Origin: a virus | Virus record (IMG/VR): IMGVR_UViG_3300048130_000159 | Span: 1-34,237 of that record | Direction: 5' to 3' (one strand) | DNA length: 34,237 nt | Shown: positions 24,320-31,684 of the stretch, in pieces | Position numbering within the stretch: the stretch's first letter is position 1 | Layout of the letters: each line of letters begins with the position of its first letter | Translations under genes and position numbers: made by a program | Notes under the pieces: model-generated | The model's database searches: none | What the model was told of the DNA's origin: nothing | Seen by the model: the letters and a program-made list of their open reading frames with translations, nothing else

Positions 24320-25879
24320 TTATTGCTCGCTATTTAAATCAATACCAAGTTCTGCTTGGCGTTGAAGTTCTTCTTGTGGTAATATATCAATAAGATTTTT
24401 AAGATCACCACTAGTTTTCGGAATACCAAAGTTATCGAAATGATCCATAACACTCATTATGTCTTCTTGAGGCATAGAGCGTTTCCTCATGTATTCCGCA
24501 GTCAATTTCTTAAGTAGCGGTAAAGGCAATACGTGATACTGCATACCCTCCGTAATATCTGAGAATATTTCTGCGGCACTAGACAAGTCATAATGCTTCG
24601 AATAGGTAACGTTATAATCCATTGGATCTTCGTCACGAACCTTAGCCATTCTCTTGAGGACTTGCATCTCTACCATCTCCATGTCCATAGCCGTAGAGGC
24701 TAGTAACCCCTGTTCTTCTACGTTATCAAATCTCTTAGCGGATCCAGACACATTACTCTTAACAATGGACTTGTCCCGAACTTGAGCCATAGAAAAAATT
24801 AACGACATCAAGTCACCAAAGATTACATCTCTGAGGTGTTGGAGTCCAGACATATCCGCTTGATACAGCATATTGTTAGGAATGGTCTGGTCATCAGGGA
24901 TGATTATAGCCATACCTACGCCTTCCTTGATAGTACGTGAATCGTACTGGTCATCATCAGCAACACCAGCTAGAGACCGAACGATAGAGTCTGTAAGTAC
25001 AGGAATAGGGTGACCAAACAACTCAGAACCCTTCTTGAGGTCATAAAAGAGTTCTGAGGCTGCAAGGTACATTCCTTTCAGAGAATATCTACGAGGCTTG
25101 CCAACGATAAACGAACTGTTAGCATCGGTCTGACCCTTAAGTAATGTAGCTGGAACCTCACCGAATGGGTTGGGTATTTCTAATGTCTTTTTCTTGAGTC
25201 CGTTCTCTTCGGTGTACACACAAATGTATTCAGGAGTATAAGCGGTCCACTTATGCTTCTTAACGTTTTGTATGTCATAATACATTTGACGAGTTACGAG
25301 TAGGGTCAATACCCCTTGCTTTACCTCGAAGTTCCAAATCTCGTGCGGTCTAACCACAAAGTTGTAAGGAACCACGTTACCATCCGTATCAGTAACAGGG
25401 TTGCCTTCTCCATCCATCATGAGGTCAGTAACTACCGCCCCAAAACCTAACACTTCCTTTACGAATAGAACCTTGTCTCTATAGAACTCAGTAATGGAAC
25501 ACCCCGCATCATCAAAGTTGGATTCTTTATACATCCAAAAGTCTTTGTTTTGAGGGTAACTTCTGTTGACGTTGTTTTCGTCATATATCCTTTGTTGAGC
25601 AGAAAAGAACTTTTGCTCTAAGGGAAACAGTTTCATACGAGCAAGTCTTTCCCTGTATTCATCGTCACTCTCAATCGTAGACTGAGCTATGATATAGGAC
25701 TTGTCAGAAAATACGGTACTGGATATAGCTGTGTATTCATCGTACTCCGCCTGAAACCAACTATTCATGATTTTAGCCCTGTCCAACACCACACTATAGT
25801 ATGGGTGTCGGCTTTCTTTCATTACGATGTCTTCAACGACATCCTTTGGTACAGAGTAGAGTTTAGATGAATCAATCAT
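24320..25879 (-). CDS. Portal protein
   Basis: 519 residues. It lies upstream of the scaffold, and its size fits phage portals. FYRDKVLFVKEVLGFGAVV, RPHEIWNFEVKQGVLTLL and LRDVIFGDLMSLIFSMAQVRDKS follow the wing and stem layout of SPP1-gp6/HK97-type portals, with helical stem and crown at the end (EEELQRQAEL-like C-terminus). It forms the dodecameric DNA channel at one vertex and docks the terminase encoded just upstream. Confidence 0.75.
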   Translation of the reverse strand: MIDSSKLYSVPKDVVEDIVMKESRHPYYSVVLDRAKIMNSWFQAEYDEYTAISSTVFSDKSYIIAQSTIESDDEYRERLARMKLFPLEQKFFSAQQRIYDENNVNRSYPQNKDFWMYKESNFDDAGCSITEFYRDKVLFVKEVLGFGAVVTDLMMDGEGNPVTDTDGNVVPYNFVVRPHEIWNFEVKQGVLTLLVTRQMYYDIQNVKKHKWTAYTPEYICVYTEENGLKKKTLEIPNPFGEVPATLLKGQTDANSSFIVGKPRRYSLKGMYLAASELFYDLKKGSELFGHPIPVLTDSIVRSLAGVADDDQYDSRTIKEGVGMAIIIPDDQTIPNNMLYQADMSGLQHLRDVIFGDLMSLIFSMAQVRDKSIVKSNVSGSAKRFDNVEEQGLLASTAMDMEMVEMQVLKRMAKVRDEDPMDYNVTYSKHYDLSSAAEIFSDITEGMQYHVLPLPLLKKLTAEYMRKRSMPQEDIMSVMDHFDNFGIPKTSGDLKNLIDILPQEELQRQAELGIDLNSEQ

Positions 25880-25881
25880 AA

Positions 25882-26157
25882 TTATTTCATTAAGTCCATT
25901 AACAGATTAACTAACGTTCCTGAACCTAATCCAGCTCCAGTAGCCCACGCAATTATTTTTTGCTTGAACTTTACAAGTTCTTCAATTTGCTTCTCGTTAT
26001 TCTCGACTTTAAATACGAGACCTTCTTTATTGAACTCGTTACCTAACAGTGCTTCTTTCATATCTTGAATGTCTTTGGTTATTAACTCAATGACAGAATG
26101 TAACTGTTTTACTTCAAATTTTAAATCTTTATTGAGCTGTTCTTGCGTAATTGCCAT
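25882..26157 (-). CDS. XhlA/holin-like coiled-coil membrane protein
   Basis: 91 residues from the ATG at 26157, 7 nt after the upstream stop; a longer in-frame form would overlap that gene by over 130 nt and is unlikely. A long coiled coil (LKFEVKQLHSVIELITKDI, VENNEKQIEELVKFKQKI) is followed by a C-terminal hydrophobic segment (IAWATGAGLGSGTLVNLLM). This is the layout of XhlA-type proteins that assist holins. It is separate from the M15/holin lysis pair. Confidence 0.5.
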   Translation of the reverse strand: MAITQEQLNKDLKFEVKQLHSVIELITKDIQDMKEALLGNEFNKEGLVFKVENNEKQIEELVKFKQKIIAWATGAGLGSGTLVNLLMDLMK

Positions 26158-26164
26158 TATTTGA

Positions 26165-26440
26165 TTACCACTTTTTACACGACCAGTAGCGTGCGCTAAA
26201 TTTATCTTTTGCTGTAGAGCAACGATGTCTAGCTCTGAACGACTTCCTGCGAGCAGGTTCGTTCTTACGTATGGGCATATTAGGGTCACCGTAATGGACA
26301 ATTTTTACTTTGTCGCCTTTCTTGGCTAAAACTACAAACTTTTTGTCATCTCTCCAACTGTTGCGAGGTTTGTTGAAGCCAGCAAAGGTATTACCCCTAT
26401 ATTTAATACGACCACTGCTAAGTCTAGTTACTCCTTTCAT
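26165..26440 (-). CDS. DUF6321-like basic phage protein
   Basis: 91 residues from the ATG at 26440. KKFVVLAKKGDKVKIVHYGDPNM followed by ARRKSFRARHRCSTAKDKFSARYWSCKKW (here cited in part) matches my memory of the DUF6321 phage family: a Lys-rich strand pair, then KSFxARH and a C-terminal AxYWxxKxKW. Function unknown; it is common in marine phages near structural genes. Divergent from the DUF5872-like gene across an 87-nt promoter region. Confidence 0.6.
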   Translation of the reverse strand: MKGVTRLSSGRIKYRGNTFAGFNKPRNSWRDDKKFVVLAKKGDKVKIVHYGDPNMPIRKNEPARRKSFRARHRCSTAKDKFSARYWSCKKW

Positions 26441-26453
26441 GGCGACAAAATAC

Positions 26454-26482
26454 TTACTATTTATGTTTTGATTCAATACCAA
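26454..26482 (-). promoter_or_regulatory. Candidate leftward promoter for the DUF6321-like gene
   Basis: On the minus strand TTGGTA (26477-26482), 17 nt, TAGTAA (26454-26459). The start would be only about 7 nt before the ATG, so the mRNA would be nearly leaderless. Weaker than the main promoters. Confidence 0.35.
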
Positions 26483-26495
26483 ATTAAAGTATTGA
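26473..26495. other. Inverted repeat in the divergent intergenic region
   Basis: TCAATAC (26473-26479) and GTATTGA (26489-26495) flank a 9-nt AT-rich centre. It overlaps the leftward -35 candidate and precedes the rightward DUF5872-like gene, so it is placed to be a shared operator. Confidence 0.55.
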
Positions 26496-26527
26496 TTTGT
26501 AGTGATATTTTCTTTTATTTTTGACCT

Positions 26528-26911
26528 ATGGCAAACGAACCAGCAAAACCAGCACTATACAGTCGAGTTAAGGCTGCAGCTAAACGAAAGTTTAAGATAT
26601 TCCCTAGCGCATACGCTTCTGCGTGGATTGTAAAGGAATATAAGAAAAGGGGCGGAACGTATAAGGGCAAAAAGTCTGGTAAGACAGGTGTAGCTCGATG
26701 GATGAAAGAAAAGTGGACTACTCAAGACGGTTCACCTTGTGGATCAGCTAAATTCAAGGGCGTAAAAAAATGCAGACCCACTGTGCGTGTTTCATCCAAA
26801 ACGCCTGTCACTTGGAAAGAACTCAAAGCAAAAGGCAAGGCTTCTGAGGCTGTACGTGAGAAAAAGCGTGTAGGGATGGGTAAACGCACTAAATCTATTA
26901 AAAGAGACTAG
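26528..26911 (+). CDS. DUF5872-like basic protein, lone rightward gene in late arm
   Basis: 127 residues, strongly basic. ALYSRVKAAAKRKFKIFPSA, AWIVKEYKKRGGTYKG, GVARWMKEKW and CGSAKFKGVKKCRPTV match the DUF5872 family as I remember it, found mainly in phages of aquatic bacteria; function unknown. It is transcribed against the late operon and its stop shares the palindromic CTAG with the stop of the terminase nuclease gene. TATTTTTG just before the ATG is a perfect TAnnTTTG element, so a near-leaderless mRNA is possible. It resembles a separately transcribed accessory gene. Confidence 0.65.
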   Translation: MANEPAKPALYSRVKAAAKRKFKIFPSAYASAWIVKEYKKRGGTYKGKKSGKTGVARWMKEKWTTQDGSPCGSAKFKGVKKCRPTVRVSSKTPVTWKELKAKGKASEAVREKKRVGMGKRTKSIKRD

Positions 26912-27693
26912 CGCAGCACGTACATAGGAGCGTTACTACCCTTCTCATTACGCCAAATAGCATAATCTGTCGCATCCGACATATGTCCCCTGTCCCCATT
27001 GTCAATTTTTAGCCCTTTATCATTCACGATAGAGTACATATAGTCTTTTATGACGTGATCACACCTTGTATTGATTAGCAACCTTCGCTCTCCATTGATT
27101 CCAGCGTAAATTACGTTGTTTACCTTGTCCACACGCACTTTTCTTCGTGGATTTTGGATGTCTAACTCGTTTTTATACGAAATTTGGTGTTCATCAAACA
27201 CTTCTCGCACGTAATCCCAGTCATTTTTACCTACACGACCATAATTACCACTTTTTTGGTTAGAAGTGTTGTCTCCAGACAGTAAAACCTTCGAGATGCC
27301 CCATTTTTTCAATAATTCTACCGCTTTGAGGGCTTGTTCGGTAGTTAAAGCCTCTTTGGAGAAGATTTCGTCAAAGACAACATACTGCTTAAGCCCATTA
27401 CGAGCCTTTTTAACTTGGAGCAAAGCCCAACAATGAGGAGACCTGTTGAAATCAGCACAAAGCCAAACAGGACTATCATTATCGTAGTCGATAGCCGTAA
27501 GATTGCCATCAGGGTAGTGATTATAGCCGTCAAAGTGCTTGTAAGCCTTTCTCGTTGGGTCATCTGTTTCCTCGCTCATTTCGTACCCCAATTTATACGA
27601 CAGAAAGTCCATCGCCTCTTCTTGGAGTAGCCGTTGTTTACTGTGATTGGTTTCCCACAAGGGAATATCCCAAGTCTTGTCAGGTTCTCTCAT
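26908..27693 (-). CDS. Terminase large subunit, nuclease half
   Basis: 261 residues. PLWETNHSKQRLLQEEAMDFL is the linker segment that follows the ATPase in intact TerL proteins. PVWLCADFNRSP (D81), YVVFDEIF (D108/E109), LLSGDNTS (D141) and GHMSDATDYAIWR (D240, D243) are the acidic residues of the RNase H-like terminase nuclease, which cuts concatemers during packaging. The ATPase half is a separate gene, with another gene between. The ATG overlaps the upstream stop by 4 nt. The half is complete for its domain. Confidence 0.85.
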   Translation of the reverse strand: MREPDKTWDIPLWETNHSKQRLLQEEAMDFLSYKLGYEMSEETDDPTRKAYKHFDGYNHYPDGNLTAIDYDNDSPVWLCADFNRSPHCWALLQVKKARNGLKQYVVFDEIFSKEALTTEQALKAVELLKKWGISKVLLSGDNTSNQKSGNYGRVGKNDWDYVREVFDEHQISYKNELDIQNPRRKVRVDKVNNVIYAGINGERRLLINTRCDHVIKDYMYSIVNDKGLKIDNGDRGHMSDATDYAIWRNEKGSNAPMYVLR

Positions 27694-28034
27694 ATAGAAA
27701 GTATAGATTTAAACGCACTATCAGAATCAACAAAAAAGATGGGGACACCCATTTCGGCACCCTCCTCTACTATATGTAATGCACCTGATCGGTGCTCGTG
27801 TAATGTTTTAAGGTCGTAAGTGATTATGCCCCATCCATTTTTAATGCAATTATCGAATACAGGATTAAACTTCTTAGAAGAGGCTCCTTTCTGGACTATT
27901 TCCCAATGTTGTTTTACGACTTTAGCGTCAAGCATACGTACAAAAGAGTTAATCTTGTTTTTAACTGAGTTTATTTGTTTCTGGTCAACATCTGTTGTAA
28001 ATCTAGCGTATATAACTACTTTAGGTTGTTCCAT
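27690..28034 (-). CDS. Degenerate serine-recombinase-fold protein within split terminase
   Basis: 114 residues, between the ATPase and nuclease halves of TerL. VVIYARFTTD followed by SVKNKINSFVRML, EIVQKGASSKKFNPVFDNCI, GIITYDLKTLHEH and GVPIFFVD follows the resolvase catalytic domain (YARxSTD, Q.A.L, EGxSG..RP.F, vvyKLDRLxR, GVxlxfv). The catalytic Ser is Thr (T13), and the conserved Asp-Arg of the LDRL motif reads KT, so strand exchange is unlikely. There is no C-terminal DNA-binding domain. It overlaps the ATPase gene by 19 nt and the nuclease gene by 4 nt. It may be a packaging subunit derived from a mobile gene. Confidence 0.6.
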   Translation of the reverse strand: MEQPKVVIYARFTTDVDQKQINSVKNKINSFVRMLDAKVVKQHWEIVQKGASSKKFNPVFDNCIKNGWGIITYDLKTLHEHRSGALHIVEEGAEMGVPIFFVDSDSAFKSILSI

Positions 28035-28876
28035 TCTTCTACTTTGTAGCCTGTCTTATCTTCCTTTACCGATATTTGTAGTACGTTAAAGATGCCCGAC
28101 TTCATGAGCCGACTATTAGCATCATTTGGATGATAAGGCGTACAAACGCTTAAAACAATACCTTTATCGTGAACACGCTTGATCCATGTATTAGACACCT
28201 TGTTCCATACGGTTTCCCTACGAGCAGTAGATATTCTGTCCTCGTCATTACACACATCATCAAGAATCAAGACACCAGCTCGTTGTCCTGTGGTTTGGGT
28301 CAGCACTGCATACGCCTCATAAGTGGGGTTACCAGTACGGTTACGACTTTTTACAATTATGCGTTGGGTCGAGCCTGTATCGGTGCGGTCAAACTCAACA
28401 GGATTGAAGTTGTGTTCCTTACACCAGTATCGGTACATATCACTCATGAATAGCGCACGCAAAGACAATATTCTTTTAGTTGAAATACCACCGTCAGCAG
28501 ATACAATCAAGGTTTCTAGCTCGTGTTTTCTCGTGGTCATGTACGCAGACAAACCAATAGGCACTTGTTGAGACTTACCAGTGTTATAAGGCGCACGAAT
28601 CAAGCCATTCAAACGAGCGTTCTTAGATAACGCCTCTTGTTCCCAGTCATAAATGCCTTGCTGCATTGTTAAATGAATCTGAGCTTGTGTTACTTTACGA
28701 CCATCTTGATCGGCTAAACAATTCTCAATAAATGAGTTCCTAAGTTCTAACGAGTCAGGGGGTGGCTCGTGTCCAACTACATTAACCAATAAATCAGACC
28801 AATTACTTTTTTGGGGCATACGCTCGCTTACATAGGGTGCATTGCGACTTACACTCCCTGTTACCAGAGATGACAC
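28016..28876 (-). CDS. Terminase large subunit, ATPase half
   Basis: 286 residues from a GTG at 28876 (in-frame stop just before it); the ATG at 28819 would give 267 residues. Walker A is APYNTGKS (95-102), Walker B VLILDDV (202-208), and the coupling motif is SVCTPYHPNDANSRL (243-257), all in TerL order. It ends right after the ATPase domain where an intact TerL would run on to its linker and nuclease. The motor should assemble on the portal with the separately made nuclease. It lies downstream of TerS and the PD-(D/E)XK gene. Confidence 0.85.
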   Translation of the reverse strand: MSSLVTGSVSRNAPYVSERMPQKSNWSDLLVNVVGHEPPPDSLELRNSFIENCLADQDGRKVTQAQIHLTMQQGIYDWEQEALSKNARLNGLIRAPYNTGKSQQVPIGLSAYMTTRKHELETLIVSADGGISTKRILSLRALFMSDMYRYWCKEHNFNPVEFDRTDTGSTQRIIVKSRNRTGNPTYEAYAVLTQTTGQRAGVLILDDVCNDEDRISTARRETVWNKVSNTWIKRVHDKGIVLSVCTPYHPNDANSRLMKSGIFNVLQISVKEDKTGYKVEEWNNLK

Positions 28877-28929
28877 CTAAACACTTAAAACGTTCTTTCT
28901 TTCGCCAAAGCCTAGAAAAGAAGTTCAAG

Positions 28930-29436
28930 TTAAACTTTATAGGCATACGCCTCCTCCTTGAGTTCCATCAAGTCCTCCTTCGGTATATACACGAAAATGT
29001 CCTTCCTATTGTTCCTGCCCATTAGCGTGTAAGAAATGTTACTGAACCCATATTTCTTGTGGAGGCTGTTACCTCGTAACACGCCTTTCTTATTGTTTAT
29101 CTTGGGGATCATCTTTTTCTGCACGTACTTATACAACGCCTTATTGTCCACGACTATAAACTCCCCATGAAACTGAAAGGCTATCTTGTCCGCACCAGTG
29201 GGGCTACACCATCCATTTTTACCTTGCACGTTCCTGAACTCCACGAGGATATACCCCTTACTGTGACACGCCTTAATACCCTTAACGTCATAGGTAACAT
29301 CCCCAATACGAGCGTCAATGTGATTGTAGTCATCTTTCTGGGTACCCTTTACCGCACCAGTAATCTTGCAGAATAACTCTTCCGACTTCTGAGCCTCAGC
29401 GTACTGTCTTTGTTGTATTCCTTTAAATGAGTTCAT
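28930..29436 (-). CDS. PD-(D/E)XK endonuclease-like protein beside terminase
   Basis: 168 residues. HIDARIGDVTYDVKG supplies acidic residues and the D-V-K catalytic strand, ILVEFRNVQGKNGW the next strand, and GADKIAFQFHGEFIVVD the core helix and strand, as in a phage PD-(D/E)XK group often found near terminase genes. It overlaps TerS by 14 nt. It might cut DNA at packaging, restrict host DNA or resolve junctions. Third member of this fold in the genome. Confidence 0.6.
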   Translation of the reverse strand: MNSFKGIQQRQYAEAQKSEELFCKITGAVKGTQKDDYNHIDARIGDVTYDVKGIKACHSKGYILVEFRNVQGKNGWCSPTGADKIAFQFHGEFIVVDNKALYKYVQKKMIPKINNKKGVLRGNSLHKKYGFSNISYTLMGRNNRKDIFVYIPKEDLMELKEEAYAYKV

Positions 29437-29980
29437 AATCTACCTCTATCGCCTCCATTCTTTGTGCAAACTCTCTAAGCTGATCCATGTTCAGGAAGTC
29501 TTGAAGAACTTGCAGTGTTTGCTCTCGCATCTTGTTTTTATACTCTATGATGATAGTCGGCTCGTTGCTCAGCTCCTTACGAACGTCATGAAGGTCCTTC
29601 ATTATCTTACTCAGGTCCTTCGGATGAATCGCATCCAAGTCTGGATGATTCTCTAGTAGCGTAGTTATCTTCATGAGCATGAACTCTACTTTTGCCGACA
29701 TCTTTTCCTTGCGCTGTTCCAGCGTACCCAAGTCAGATAACACGCTTCTATACTTATTAAGTTCTAGTATACTACTATGGTCCAGATCAGGCTTATTCTC
29801 CTTCAAGATGATCTCATCATCTATCTTAGACCGCTCCGCTTTCCAGTTGTAAATGGTTTGTCTGGACACCCCCCACTTTTGCGCTACTTTTGACACATTA
29901 CCAATGACAGTTATATCCTTCAGGATTTCAACTTTCTCTTCAGGTGAAAACTCGTGGCTACCAGCCCTTTTCTTTGACAT
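29423..29980 (-). CDS. terS: Terminase small subunit
   Basis: 185 residues from the ATG at 29980; a TTG two codons earlier is less likely. Residues about 12-55 form a helix-turn-helix (EEKVEILKDITVIGNVSKVA, WGVSRQTIYNWK) for the DNA recognition site. A long helical, coiled-coil region follows (EQRKEKMSAKVEFMLMKIT, HDVRKELSN), the oligomerisation part of TerS rings. It lies two genes upstream of the TerL ATPase and close to the C-rich block at 30194-30560, its possible target. Confidence 0.75.
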   Translation of the reverse strand: MSKKRAGSHEFSPEEKVEILKDITVIGNVSKVAQKWGVSRQTIYNWKAERSKIDDEIILKENKPDLDHSSILELNKYRSVLSDLGTLEQRKEKMSAKVEFMLMKITTLLENHPDLDAIHPKDLSKIMKDLHDVRKELSNEPTIIIEYKNKMREQTLQVLQDFLNMDQLREFAQRMEAIEVDYELI

Positions 29981-30128
29981 ACTCAATCACTGATTCTATA
30001 CGGTTATAAATATAATTGGGCAGTTTATCAGACATAGAGGGTATCTCATAAAGACTCTTTATGATTACTTTGATTTCCTCCTGCAACTCTTCTTTGGTTA
30101 GTATCTTTTTCTTTTTGTGCCAGCCCAT
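29958..30128 (-). CDS. Small lysine-rich helical protein, first late gene
   Basis: 56 residues from the ATG at 30128, which lies about 21 nt after the predicted late start site. A longer open frame upstream uses non-ATG starts across the promoter and is not credible. KKKKILTKEELQEEIKVIIK and a YIYNRIESVIEYVKEKG helix make a basic, amphipathic protein. It overlaps terS by 23 nt. Perhaps a packaging accessory; not recognised. Confidence 0.55.
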   Translation of the reverse strand: MGWHKKKKILTKEELQEEIKVIIKSLYEIPSMSDKLPNYIYNRIESVIEYVKEKGW

Positions 30129-30193
30129 TTGACAAAAACTTAGTAAAATTGACAGACTATACTTATAAATGCTGAGAATAGCAAATATTGACA
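30129..30193 (+). repeat. Three TTGACA repeats around the late promoter
   Basis: TTGACA occurs at 30129-30134, 30149-30154 and 30188-30193 (minus strand TGTCAA), two of them as ATTGACA. The offsets are 20 and 39 nt, close to two and four helical turns. Relative to the leftward late promoter they fall near +18, at the start site and just upstream of the -35, as operators would. Confidence 0.45.
30156..30184 (-). promoter_or_regulatory. Late operon promoter
   Basis: On the minus strand TTGCTA (30179-30184), 17 nt, TATAGT (30156-30161); predicted start near 30149. It is the only good promoter upstream of the packaging and structural operon. Confidence 0.55.
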
Positions 30194-30560
30194 CCTTTTG
30201 TGAAAATTTGATTTTGTGCGGAAGGGAGGGTATTCGCAACCCATCTGACTGCCGTTTAATACCCTAGCCCCAGCGCCTCAACTAGCCCCATATTGAGAGC
30301 GTCAGAGAGCGCAAAAATCCCCAGCGCTGAGAGCGAGCCACCAGAGCCAGCGACCCAGCACCAGAGCCACCCAGAAACCCAGACCCAGCGACCCAGCGCG
30401 CCAGCTGGCAAGGCTCAAGAGGTGGGCAAGTGAACCCAGCGCCAGAAATCCACACAGACCGCCCAAATTTGAACGCTAAGAGGTGAACGGCTCAAGGTCT
30501 AGTATCCATACCCTCTAGAGGCTTAAGGGCGTTAAAACGTAATTTTAGGGGTCGAATTCC
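30194..30560. other. Non-coding C-rich block, candidate packaging or regulatory region
   Basis: No gene is visible. The plus strand is unusually C/A/G-rich compared with its neighbours and has no T from 30329 to 30404. CACCAGAGCCA recurs at 30339 and 30359, CCAGCGACCCAGC at 30347 and 30385, and GCCAGCTGGC (30400-30409) is a palindrome. On the minus strand 30370-30394 has four GGG runs with loops of 5, 3 and 5 nt, a G-quadruplex motif. The block lies just upstream of the late promoter and terS, where cos or pac sites often occur. A Rho-loading transcript is another option. Confidence 0.45.
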
Positions 30561-30570
30561 GACTGGATAC

Positions 30571-30602
30571 AAAAAAAAAGCCCCTCACGTATGCAAGGGG
30601 CT
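30571..30602 (-). terminator. Terminator of the leftward regulator operon
   Basis: On the minus strand AGCCCCT (30596-30602) pairs with AGGGGCT (30579-30585) around a 10-nt loop and is followed by nine T. Very strong intrinsic terminator, 27 nt after the last gene. Confidence 0.9.
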
Positions 30603-30605
30603 AGA

Positions 30606-30626
30606 ATCTGTCAATTCTGGACAGAT
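30606..30626. other. Inverted repeat at the end of the small HTH gene
   Basis: ATCTGTC (30606-30612) and GACAGAT (30620-30626) flank 7 nt, between the HTH gene stop and the terminator. Possible extra hairpin or operator. Confidence 0.5.
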
Positions 30627-30628
30627 AT

Positions 30629-30850
30629 TTAAAGCAAGGCGAGGAAGTCGGGGGGCTCTGAGTCCACCCCACCCCACCCAATAAAGGCGTCTTGAATTTC
30701 CATAGCCTCATAATAACTCAAGCGGTCACCCAGCTCAAAAGCTGGAAAGCTGGCGAGCCTTGACACCCTCGAACGGCTTAGGCTGGTAGCCTCTACTAGG
30801 TCGCGCTGAGTGCGTCCGATATCAGCAAGTAAAAACCTTAAAGCGTTCAT
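30629..30850 (-). CDS. Small HTH (XRE-like) regulator
   Basis: 73 residues. MNALRFLLADIGRTQRDLVEATSLSRSRVSRLASF reads as the first four helices of an XRE/Cro domain, with TQRDLVEATSLSRSRVSRLA as the helix-turn-helix. The rest is a short acidic, Pro-rich tail. It is similar in layout to the HTH of the gene at 31870-32214. Last gene before a strong terminator; may control early leftward or late transcription. Confidence 0.65.
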   Translation of the reverse strand: MNALRFLLADIGRTQRDLVEATSLSRSRVSRLASFPAFELGDRLSYYEAMEIQDAFIGWGGVDSEPPDFLALL

Positions 30851-30851
30851 A

Positions 30852-31190
30852 TCAGACCCCCACTAAAAAGCAAGTTCCACCATCCCAGAGAACTGGAACC
30901 CCTAGTACAAACCCGAGCGCGTCAGCGAGGGCTTTACCCTCGTAAGTTAAAGCAAGGTAAAAAGCCTTACCATCCTTAAACTCGTCAAGGTCACACAAAT
31001 CCTCTAGCGCCTCGTGTGGGTCGCTATACTCTGACCAGTCGCAACACATCGCAATGGGGTCGAACTCTATGGGCTCACCTATTGACTCATAGTACTCAAA
31101 TAAGAGCGTAAGCGCCTCACGTGAGAAGTTGGAACGCACCGCCAAAAAATTACTGATGAACATATCGAGATTGTATTGATTGTAAATCAT
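30852..31190 (-). CDS. Conserved acidic phage protein
   Basis: 112 residues. LLFEYYESIGEPIEFDPIAMCCDWSEY resembles a family common in phages and plasmids, where (L/F)EYxE...GExIEFDxIAxCC(D/E)xxEY recurs, often near anti-restriction genes. Function unknown. The remaining part (ALTYEGKALADALGFVLGVPVLWDGGTCFLV) is a small alpha/beta region. Its ATG overlaps the upstream stop (ATGA), and the HTH gene follows after one base. Confidence 0.6.
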   Translation of the reverse strand: MIYNQYNLDMFISNFLAVRSNFSREALTLLFEYYESIGEPIEFDPIAMCCDWSEYSDPHEALEDLCDLDEFKDGKAFYLALTYEGKALADALGFVLGVPVLWDGGTCFLVGV

Positions 31191-31660
31191 GATTGCACCC
31201 CCTCACGTCTGAAACTGATGGCGGTTAAGTCTGTCAAGGTTTGCGCCAGCTGACCCGCTAAAATCGGCTCTACTTTTGACAGCGTATCAAATCCCACTTG
31301 AAGCGATTCGAAAGGGGCAAAAATCGGATTACCCCCAGACTCTGGGCGGTAATCTATGGGTAAGGCGGTCAAGTAATCTTTGTTAGCGTCGTATCTATCC
31401 TCAAGCATCAACCGTACAAACTTTCTACGATTGCTTAAAGTCATGCTATTGTAAAGCTCTACAATGTCAGCGGGTCGAACTTGCTTAGGTAGTTTACGCA
31501 TGAAGTGCGCCCCCAAGTCCTCGCCAAAAAACTCAGCGAACCGCTCGCCCAGTTTCCAACCGTCAAAGCGTAGTGAGAAATCGGTGAATAGGTCTAAAAC
31601 CTCTACAACTGTATTAATATCAATATCTTGAGGTTTGTTGTATTTATCATTAGTACTCAT
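31187..31660 (-). CDS. Unknown early protein
   Basis: 157 residues, first gene of a three-gene leftward operon with ATGA coupling to the next gene. It is mixed helical (VVEVLDLFTDFSLRFDGWKL, MRKLPKQVRPADIVELYNSM, NRRKFVRLMLEDRYDANKDY) without membrane segments or catalytic motifs. Not recognised. Its leader carries a perfect hairpin at 31685-31700, and no promoter with the usual 17-nt geometry was found. Confidence 0.6.
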   Translation of the reverse strand: MSTNDKYNKPQDIDINTVVEVLDLFTDFSLRFDGWKLGERFAEFFGEDLGAHFMRKLPKQVRPADIVELYNSMTLSNRRKFVRLMLEDRYDANKDYLTALPIDYRPESGGNPIFAPFESLQVGFDTLSKVEPILAGQLAQTLTDLTAISFRREGVQS

Positions 31661-31684
31661 AAGTATATATTTTAATTGAATTTA

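Noticed and set aside
27690-28034. Active serine integrase or resolvase
   Set aside because: The catalytic Ser and the Asp-Arg pair are replaced and there is no DNA-binding domain, so recombination activity is unlikely.
30129-30171. Rightward promoters from the TTGACA copies
   Set aside because: None has a -10-like hexamer at 16-18 nt, and no rightward gene follows.
30660-30690. G-quadruplex in the small HTH gene (GGGTGGGGTGGGGTGG on the minus strand)
   Set aside because: It has only three runs of three or more G plus a GG and is explained by Gly/Trp codons.
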